Shown here piece by piece: positions 55,213 through 62,207 of a stretch of DNA of 64,000 nt. Origin of the DNA: Streptomyces sp. CA-210063 (lineage in GTDB: Bacteria; Actinomycetota; Actinomycetes; Streptomycetales; Streptomycetaceae). The DNA is taken from assembly GCF_024612015.1 (NCBI RefSeq), contig NZ_CP102512.1:10788001-10852000 (forward strand), given 5' to 3'. The position numbers and the translations under genes are program-made. The notes below the pieces were generated by a model, which did not search any database, had not been told where the DNA came from, and saw only the letters and a list, made by a program, of their open reading frames with translations. Numbering within the stretch: position 1 is the first letter of the stretch; each line of letters opens with the position of its first letter.

Positions 55213-55640
55213 GGAGACGTTCACGGTGCTGCGCATGAAGCAGTTCGAGCGGTTGCTGAAGATGGTGCGGGAGCGGGGTGGCGACGGGCCGCGGATCGGG
55301 TGATCGTGGTGTCTGCCGCTTGCCGACCGGGTGCTGGTGGTGGCTGTCTACTACCGGACGAACCTGACCATGCGGCAGCTTGCGCCGCTGTTCGGGCTCT
55401 CGCCTGCCACGGTGTGCTGGGTCATCCAGCGGCTCCGACCTCTCCTCGCGCTTGAGCCGGCCTCCCGTCCGGTCGATGCCGCGGACCGGCTGTGGATCGT
55501 GGACGGCACACTTGTCCCGGTCCACGACCGCAAGGTCGGTGCTTCGAGCCACAGCTCTTTCTCCGCACAACCCAGCGGCGGGCACAGAAGACTGACGGCT
55601 ATCCGAGCACGGTCGGGCGTGCCCGACTGACCTTTCTTCC
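55213..55640 (+). pseudogene. IS5-like transposase remnant
   Basis: Two frames give FTVLRMKQFERLLKMVRERG and then LVVAVYYRTNLTMRQLAPLF, GLSPATVCWVIQRLRPLLAL, RLWIVDGTLVPVHDRKVGAS, the helix-turn-helix and first catalytic Asp of an IS5-type transposase. The remainder is lost. A frameshift lies around 55305. Confidence 0.65.
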
Positions 55641-55673
55641 GTCAAGCCGACTCGACACGGCAGGATCGCCGCC

Positions 55674-56246
55674 ATGAGAATTCTTGTACTCGGCGGGACC
55701 TGGTTCCTGGGGCGGGCGGTCGCGCAGACCGCGTTCGATCGCGGCTGGGAAGTGACGGTGTTCAATCGCGGCCGTTCCGGCTCCGCACCAGAAGGAGCCC
55801 GGACGGTCCGCGGCGACCGCACAGACGCCGCAGACCTCGCGCGCCTGGCCGGTGAAGGCCCGTGGGATGCCGTCGTGGACACGTCCGCCTCCGAGATGGC
55901 GCCGCGCGATGTCCTCGCCGGCGCCCGCGCGCTGGAGCCGGTATCCGGCCGGTACGTGTACGTCTCCACCGTGAACGCCTACCGTGGATGGCCGAACGAT
56001 CCGCTGACGGAGGACTCTGAAGTCCTGGACGGCCCGCCGGATGCCGACGCCGACTACGGGCGGCTCCCGGACGACTGGGACGGCCCGGACTGGTACTACG
56101 GCAGGCAGAAGGCGGGCGCGGAGAGGGCGACCACCGCAGCGTTCGGTGAAGACCGGGCGGTGATACTGCGCCCAGGCGTCATCCTCGGGCCCGGCGAGTA
56201 CGTCGGCCGGCTCCCGTGGTGGCTCCACCGCGCCACCCGCGGCTGA
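55674..56246 (+). pseudogene. NAD-dependent epimerase/reductase, truncated by the Tn7-like element
   Basis: An intact N-terminal half: nucleotide-binding loop LVLGGTWFLGRAVAQ (residues 4-18), YVYVSTVNAYRGWP, the YxxxK-like WYYGRQKAGAE, and PGVILGPGEYVGRLPWWLHR. Homology ends at about 56243, where family members continue with another 130-150 residues; a stop follows at once. The break coincides with the start of the repeat-rich end of the Tn7-like transposon. The 3' half may lie beyond the right edge of the window. Confidence 0.8.
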
Positions 56247-56262
56247 CGCTCGAGGGAGGGCT

Positions 56263-56460
56263 TGTTGGTGTACAGGGTGGCGGCTGGCCTGGTGTGTTGC
56301 TGGTTTGTTGAGAGGCCGGGTGACCGGTTCCAGCGGGGTGGCCGGGGTGTGTGAGCTGGGGTTGTGTGTTGTGTGCTGAGTCTGGCTTGGTTCGTCGTTG
56401 GTAGCTCTGGCGTGAAAAGGATCGGCCGGTGTTTGTGCTGGTCAGGGCTGTTTGTGCTGG
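56263..56460. repeat. Candidate TnsB-binding repeats at the transposon end
   Basis: TGTTTGTGCTGG occurs exactly twice (56430-56441 and 56449-56460, period 19). Weaker copies are TGTGTTGCTGG (56293-56303), TGTGTGAGCTGG (56348-56359) and TGTGTGCTGA (56370-56379). They cluster between the broken epimerase and the TnsC stop codon. The region is strongly G/T skewed. TnsB-type transposases bind several such repeats at each end. Confidence 0.6.
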
Positions 56461-56473
56461 CGGGGTGGTGGGG

Positions 56474-57532
56474 TTAGCGGCCTCGTGTGCGGGGGCGGTG
56501 GTGGGTTTCGGCGAGGTGGTCGAGGCGGATGGCCTCGAGTGATTGCTTGGTGATGCGTTCGGTGCCGTCACTGATGGCGGTGATGGCGGCTTGGCGGATG
56601 AGTCGTGTGAGGGATCCGATGCGGCCGGCGGTGCGCTGGTGGAGGTAGGGGGCGTGGCGGGGGAGGGCGCCGTTTTTGTGGTGGGTGAGGTCGAGGTTGT
56701 TCTCGATGTCGGTGATGACGTCGCGGAAGGGTTCACGTGATCCGTGGCGGGCGGGGAGGGGGCCGCAGGTGATGAGGGTGGCGCGTCCGGCGAGCTGGGC
56801 GCCGCGGGTGCCGGAGAAGAGAGGTGTGTCGGTGACGTCGATGCCGGCGTAGACGAACGTGGCCCGCAGGCGTTCGGTGAGATCTTTCAAGAGGTCGGCG
56901 GCCTGCGCGCCGGTGGTGGTGCGGGGGTTGAGGCGGTGGATTTCGTCGATGAGGACGAGTTGGACACCCGCCTGGGTGTAGGTGTGGCAGACGGCGTCGG
57001 TGATCTGGGTCTGGGTCATGCGGGTGGTGGTGGGGATGCCGAGGTAGCGGGCGAATTCGGTGATGAGGGTTTTCGCGGTGGCGCCGGGCGGGACGAGGAC
57101 GTACGCGACGGGTACCGCGGCGTGGGTTGACCCGGGTGGTGCGGGGTTTTTGCGGGTGTGGGCGAGGTGGCAGGCGCGGCCGACGTGGAGGAGGGCGGTG
57201 GTTTTCCCGGCTGCGGCGGGTCCGGTGACGATCAGTGAGGGTCGTGCGGTGGCCTGTTGGTGGCGGCCGAGGATCATCAGGGTGCGGACCTGGGTGGCGA
57301 GGGTGCTGATCGCGGGGGTGCGGATGGTGACGAAGCTGGAGTGGTAGGCGAGGCGCTCTTCGGTACTGCGGGGCGGGGCGCCGGGCTGGGGCGGGGTGAC
57401 GGGGGCGGCGGTGGCGAAGCGGTGCCAGCCCTGCCAGGTGGTCAGGGGCCACGACGGCTCGGCGGCACCGCCGTCCGCGCCGCCGGCGGTGGCTGCTGTG
57501 CTGCTTGGGCTCTGTGGGCATGGGCTTACCAC
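56474..57532 (-). CDS. tnsC: TnsC/TniB-family AAA+ regulator of transposition
   Basis: A 352-residue AAA+ ATPase. Walker A is TGPAAAGKTTALL (103-115) and Walker B QLVLIDEIHRL (191-201), followed by the sensor region LRATFVYAGIDVTD and a C-terminal part (GRIGSLTRLIRQAAITAIS, RITKQSLEAIRLDHLAETHH). GTG 57532, overlapping the TnsB stop, is the likely start; no in-frame ATG is suitable. TnsC assembles on DNA and passes the target signal from TniQ to the transposase. It appears intact. Confidence 0.85.
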   Translation of the reverse strand: MVSPCPQSPSSTAATAGGADGGAAEPSWPLTTWQGWHRFATAAPVTPPQPGAPPRSTEERLAYHSSFVTIRTPAISTLATQVRTLMILGRHQQATARPSLIVTGPAAAGKTTALLHVGRACHLAHTRKNPAPPGSTHAAVPVAYVLVPPGATAKTLITEFARYLGIPTTTRMTQTQITDAVCHTYTQAGVQLVLIDEIHRLNPRTTTGAQAADLLKDLTERLRATFVYAGIDVTDTPLFSGTRGAQLAGRATLITCGPLPARHGSREPFRDVITDIENNLDLTHHKNGALPRHAPYLHQRTAGRIGSLTRLIRQAAITAISDGTERITKQSLEAIRLDHLAETHHRPRTRGR

Positions 57533-59619
57533 TTGTCGGCTTCCTCGTATGCGTCGTAGAGCCCGAATCCGGTGGCCGCGGCGGGGTGGGTGTCGTCGTG
57601 GGGGAGGTCGTCGATGCTGTCGTCCTCGTCCCACTGCGCTGGGTCGTCGGCGCTCTGGCCCGTGTCGTGTTCTGGGCGGCGGGCTGCGGGGAGGGGGAGG
57701 GCGGCGGTGCGGGCTACGAGTGCCTGTTCTGCTTTGGTGGCGTGGCCGCTGTGGACGCGTCGCATGAGCTGGTCGAGAGCGTCGGCGAGGTCGGCTTCGT
57801 ACTGCTCGGCGTCGTGGTGGTTGCCGTGCAGGGTGAGGGTTCTGATGTGCTGCCAGGTGCGGTCGTTGAACGGCTGGTGGACGTGGTCGCGGTGGATCCA
57901 GCCGATCTCGGTGAGCTGGCCGTCGGGCAGGCGGATCCAGATCTGGCGGACGTTGGGGGTTGTAGTGGATCTCCCATTTCCCGCCTCGGCCGGTGTGGGG
58001 GGAGGGCTGGCCGCGGTAGGGGGCGAGGAGGTCCGCGTCGTAGGTGCGGTGGTGGATGCGGATGCCGGAGGCGGTGATGGCCTGCCAGCGCACGGGCAGC
58101 AGTTCGAGGTAGTCGTGGCCGGTCAACGGGACGGGGACGTATCCGGCGACGGCGACGAGCGCGGCCCACATCTGGTTCGGAGTGAGGGCCTTGCGGGGCA
58201 TCATCGGGTGGCGCAGGCCTTCGTGGGGGCGGTGGTGGTAGTGCACCAGCCACTCATCAAGCAGGTCCTGCAGCTGGGCGACGCTGTAGCAGGCGTCTTG
58301 TTCGGCGTCGGGGCCGCGGCGGGTGACGTCGGATCCGGTGTAGCCGGGCAGGTGCTGGCAGAACAGATGGTTGATGGTGCCGAAGGCGCGCTCGACGATG
58401 CCTTTGGCGGTGGGAGCGAAGGGCGGGGCGGGCTGGACGCTGATGCCGAGGGTTTCGCAGGCGGCGGTGAACGCCCGGGAGACGAAAACTTTGCCCCGGT
58501 CGACGACGATCGTCTCGGGCAGGACGACCGGCCTAGCCGCCGCCCCCGCCAGGCGCTCATCGAGCGTGGTCAGCCGTTGGTAGGGGAGTGCGGGGGCGTG
58601 GTCCATGCGCAGGATGTTGGGCCAGGTGGGGCGGGCGGGGTGCGGGACGGCCATCTCCGCCAGCAGCAGGGCCGCGTCGACGGCCTTGGTCGCACTCGGG
58701 CGCAGCACGGCGGCGAGGATGGCGCGGGTGGCGACGTCGATGGCGATGGTGAGTTCGGGGCGGGCGAGGGTGCCGTCGTCGAAGAGGGCGAGGACGTCCA
58801 GGCGGGTGGTGTCGACCTGGACCTGCTCGCCGGGCCGCAAGGCCGTGGTGGGGGTGAAGGCCCGCCCGTCGAAGCTCGCGGGCGTCTGCCGCACGGGCCC
58901 TGCGGGTAGTTCGCCGGGGCGGGCGAGGGTGGTGACGAGCCGGTACAGGGTGGCCTGGGACGGCGCGGGCACCGTACCGGGCCCGTGCCGGTCCTGAAGG
59001 ATCTGGTTGATCAGCGGGAACAGGCCGTTGATGGTGCCCTTGGAGCGGCCGCGCCGGCGGCGCAGCGCCTCGCGGACGGCGGCGACGACCCGTTCGTCGG
59101 CCCGCCCCGTGGGACTGGGGGCGCGCGTGCTGCGGTGGTCGAGAAGCCCCCACAGACCTTGTTTGCGGTAGGCGAGCCGCATGCGCTGCACCGTGGTGCG
59201 TGAGACGCGGCGAAGCCGAGCGCGGTCAGTTCCTCGGCTTTGGCCTGCTCGCGCTGGGCCAGCGTGTACTGTTCGGGGTCGTACTGCGGCCGCACCGCGC
59301 CGTCGCTGCCGGGTCCGCCGGCAAGGCCGCATTCAACCTCTCTCACGTGCCGCTGCCAGGCCAGTGCCTTCTCGCGCGCCGCGGCGGGGGCGGTCTCGAA
59401 CAGCCCCCACTGCGGGGCCGCCTGGGGCACATCAGCCCCGATGACGGTGAAGCCGGGGTCGGCGAACAGGTGCCCGGCGAGCACGGCCTGGCCGCCGCCG
59501 TCCGGGCCGACGAGGTGGATGTCCTGCCCGGACAGGGCGACCACCTGCCACTTCACGCCGCGGAAGCGGACGTGAGCTCCGACCTTCACGGCCGGCCGGG
59601 CATTGCGCCGCGCGCTCAC
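57526..59619 (-). pseudogene. tnsB: TnsB/TniA-type DDE transposase with two frameshifts
   Basis: Three frames join into one protein of about 697 residues. The first (GTG 59619) reads VGAHVRFRGVKWQVVALSGQ to EELTALGFAA. The second reads SRTTVQRMRLAYRKQGLWGL, then the rve core with Asp (VQVDTTRLDVLALF), Asp (TIVVDRGKVFVSRA) and Glu (TAKGIVERAFGTIN), and WEIHYNP. The third reads RQIWIRLPDG to MRRVHSGHATKAEQALVART and ends YDAYEEADKW at 57526. One base is missing near 59204. One extra C lies in the run at about 57954-57958. Each break is a single indel. All catalytic residues are present. Read as errors, the gene is complete; read as real, the transposon is dead. Confidence 0.8.
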
Positions 59620-60425
59620 CCGGCACCTTCCGTCTTGCCGGGGCCGCTCCAGCCCTGCGGGCCGATCAGGACGCGTTCGTGCAGTGGCGTTTCCAGGTCT
59701 GCTGTCAGCTGTCTGTGCCACAGGGCGTGGAAGACGGCGGGGAGGACTGCGATCGGGTCGCCGGTGGCTTCGGCGCCTTCGATCAGCGGCCGCGGCCGCG
59801 CGAACGCCTCAAGGACGGCCGCTGTCAGGCCGGTCGGGCCGGCGTTGCGGGGGTGGCGGTAGCCGGCCAGCCATTTCAGGTTGGCGGCCAGGATGTCGTC
59901 GAGCGGTGGGAGGCGGCGGTAGGTCCAGCCGATGTGTGCGCACGCTTCCGCGACGGCCCTTGCGGCGTTGAGGGCACGTTCGCCGCCGGTGTCGGGGTGG
60001 CTGGGGCAGTCGGCGAGCAGGGCGGTGCCGTCGGTGTAGCGGGCGAAGAGCTGCGGCACCCAGGAACGCACCTGCCCGCGGGGGTTGCGCCACAGCAGCC
60101 GTGCCGGCCGCCCCGCCAGGGCGGTCACGCGCGGATCGCGGTCGAGGACGATCAGCTGGGTGCGCATCGCGTTCGATCCCGCAGAAACGTGCCGTCCGGT
60201 CGTGGACGACCACCACAGGCCCGGTCCCCACCGCCGCCCCGGGATCACCGGGAATGCGGACACCGGCGCCAGGTCCTCGAACGCCACCGCGAGGGCGGCG
60301 TCCGCCCACCGCTGCTGGACCACCTGCCCGACGGGGTCGAGAAAGACCACCTCGAACCCGGTAGGGCGACCGGCCGCCACCCGCCCTGCCCGGCTTCCTG
60401 GCCTGGCCGTATCTGCGTTGATCAC
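59616..60425 (-). CDS. tnsA: TnsA-like heteromeric transposase subunit, catalytic residues missing
   Basis: A 269-residue protein from GTG 60425. Its middle matches the actinobacterial TnsA-like layout: FEDLAPVSAFPVIPGRRWGP, TQLIVLDRDPRVTALAGRPA, LFARYTDGTALLADCPS, then WTYRRLPPLDDILAANLKWL, AGYRHPRN and TGDPIAVLPAVFHALWHRQL. Where active members (from memory) have Glu before the LDxDP strand, this one has HVSAGSNAMR. Where they have Pro-Asp before the next strand, it has VPQLFAR. The acidic/basic end of that strand is ADCP. TnsA normally cuts the 5' strands. Loss of its active site would leave only TnsB chemistry. Overlaps TnsB (GTGA). Confidence 0.75.
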   Translation of the reverse strand: MINADTARPGSRAGRVAAGRPTGFEVVFLDPVGQVVQQRWADAALAVAFEDLAPVSAFPVIPGRRWGPGLWWSSTTGRHVSAGSNAMRTQLIVLDRDPRVTALAGRPARLLWRNPRGQVRSWVPQLFARYTDGTALLADCPSHPDTGGERALNAARAVAEACAHIGWTYRRLPPLDDILAANLKWLAGYRHPRNAGPTGLTAAVLEAFARPRPLIEGAEATGDPIAVLPAVFHALWHRQLTADLETPLHERVLIGPQGWSGPGKTEGAG

Positions 60426-60555
60426 CTGCTTCAGCCAAGCCGTGTCCGCGTGCAGGCAGGGTGGTTTTGGGGATTCCTGCCGCGAACGGGTACCGCGTGC
60501 GCTAACGGTTGACGAGCCCCCTCTGGCGGCTGTTCCGCGCTTGCCGGGCGGTCCT

Positions 60556-61950
60556 TCAGCCGCTGTCTTCCTGGCCGGCCGTCAGTATGTCCATCAAGGC
60601 GTCGGGAGACATGTCCGCCCACTGGGCGACCTCGTCCAGGGGCATCCCGGCGTTCGCCGCGGCCAGGGCGGTCCGCTTCCACGCGTTCTCGATCAGGTCG
60701 GCGCTGTGGCGGAGGCTGCGCAGGAGCTGCCGGGCAACATCGGCGGTAGGCCCGGTCTGCGCTCCGCGCAGTTGGAGCAGCTGTTCCTCGGCGCTCTCGA
60801 TCGCCCGGGTGATCAGCGCCCGCTGTTCGGCGGGCACCGCCGCGCGCCACATCCTGCCCGACCCGGGCGCCTTCTTCTCCTTGCCCAATACCCGCAGTTG
60901 CCCGGCCATGGTCGCGCACTGGTGCTCCTGGCGCAGCCACCATGGATCGTTGTCGTATCCGGGTGGCCCGCCAGCGCCGCGGCGAAGGCGGATGACGCTA
61001 CCCATCCAGGAGGTCAGCGGGCCGCCGTAGTCGGTCGCGGCCAGCGGCCCCAGCCACGGTCGGCCGACCCGCTCACCGAGTCGGCGGCAGAACATTCCAT
61101 CGGCGGGCAGCGCCCGCGGCCGTCCGGCGCCGCTGTCCGCCCACGCCAGCTCGGCCATGGCCGGGTCCAGCAGCGCGTCGGCGACGGCCACCACCTCGGG
61201 GAAGACGACCGCGTCCCGCCCCACGATCCGCCACCGTTCCAGATCACCGCCGGCGTTACCGCCTGCGACCTGGTGCAGGCGCCGCGGCCAGATGGTCTCC
61301 CGCTCCCAGTTGAGGGCCTGTTCCCACCACCGGGCCACCACCGCGTGCGCCAGCGCGAACACCCGCTCTGGCTCCGCGCCGGTCCGTACCGCTCGCCGCG
61401 CCACCCCGGTCCACCGCCGCTGCGCCGCGGCCACTTCCGGCAGATGCCGCACGTCCAGATACTCCAGGGGCTGGTCGGCGTCCGCGTCCAGGAGCCACCG
61501 CCCGTGCCGGACACACACCCGGGACCACCGCGGCGCGTACCGCACCACCCGCACGGCCGTCCCCGTACGCCGGGCCGTGCACAGGCGGCAGCCGAATGCC
61601 ACCGGCCCCGCGACCGCGCCGCCGATCCGCCACGCCGCCGCCGGCGCTCCGTCCTCCCCGGCGGGCAGCTTGGCGTCCTCCTGTTCCCAGGACGGCAGCG
61701 CCCGCACCAGCACGTCTTCCTTGACCCCGCACAGGCCTGCCAGGAGCTGCCGTCCGGCTGCGTTCAGCAGCGCCTCGGCATCGGCTCGCGCGCCCCCGCC
61801 GTCGTGTCCGGGCTGGTAGTTGCGCCAGTGCCAGCAGGACCGCAGCACCTTCGCTTCCATCCCGTAGCGGCTCGCGATGCGGCAGATCAGCGACGAGGTC
61901 GTCTCTCCCTGCAGGGGAGCGGTGCGCAGCAGGCCGGGGGGAGGGGTCAC
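60556..61950 (-). CDS. tniQ: TniQ-family target-selection protein
   Basis: A 464-residue protein. GTG 61950 gives the family-typical start LLRTAPLQGETTSSLICRIA (residues 7-26). A zinc-finger-like set follows: Cys121, Cys124 (FGCRLC), Cys146, His149 (RVCVRHGRWLL). The long C-terminal half (VFALAHAVVARWWEQALNWE, WRIVGRDAVVFPEVVAVADA, PLTSWMGSVIRLRRG) is shared with the larger protein at 62208. A helix-turn-helix-like end (NAGMPLDEVAQWADMSPDAL) may bind DNA. TniQ proteins read the target and recruit TnsC. It is separated by 130 bp from the TnsA-like gene. Confidence 0.85.
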   Translation of the reverse strand: MTPPPGLLRTAPLQGETTSSLICRIASRYGMEAKVLRSCWHWRNYQPGHDGGGARADAEALLNAAGRQLLAGLCGVKEDVLVRALPSWEQEDAKLPAGEDGAPAAAWRIGGAVAGPVAFGCRLCTARRTGTAVRVVRYAPRWSRVCVRHGRWLLDADADQPLEYLDVRHLPEVAAAQRRWTGVARRAVRTGAEPERVFALAHAVVARWWEQALNWERETIWPRRLHQVAGGNAGGDLERWRIVGRDAVVFPEVVAVADALLDPAMAELAWADSGAGRPRALPADGMFCRRLGERVGRPWLGPLAATDYGGPLTSWMGSVIRLRRGAGGPPGYDNDPWWLRQEHQCATMAGQLRVLGKEKKAPGSGRMWRAAVPAEQRALITRAIESAEEQLLQLRGAQTGPTADVARQLLRSLRHSADLIENAWKRTALAAANAGMPLDEVAQWADMSPDALMDILTAGQEDSG

Positions 61951-62207
61951 TCCACCACGGTCTCGTGTTCGCCGTCCCGGGCGGGCACTTTCACAACGGA
62001 TGCCCAACGGATCAGGCACACCGGATTGGCGCGGGAGGCTGTGGAGAGCTGACCCGCTCGATGAAGCGGCTTCGCCCTCTGACAGCGCGTCCACGGAGCT
62101 CCTCAGCCACCTGGGCATGGCGCATCCGCCGACCACGGCCCGGCCCGCCGCATTCCCGCCCTCCCCCAGACAGCCAGCCCCCTAAAAGCCGCGCCCCCTG
62201 CTGCCCG

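Noticed and set aside
56474..59332. A single 952-residue protein joining TnsB and TnsC
   Set aside because: The joined frame passes through about 150 residues of Arg/Pro-rich nonsense. The proper TnsB ending lies in another frame with its own stop at 57526, and TnsC has its own start there.
57526..59619. Programmed frameshifting in TnsB
   Set aside because: One site needs a base removed and the other a base added, in different contexts, and no classical slippery heptamer was seen. Errors or mutation are simpler.
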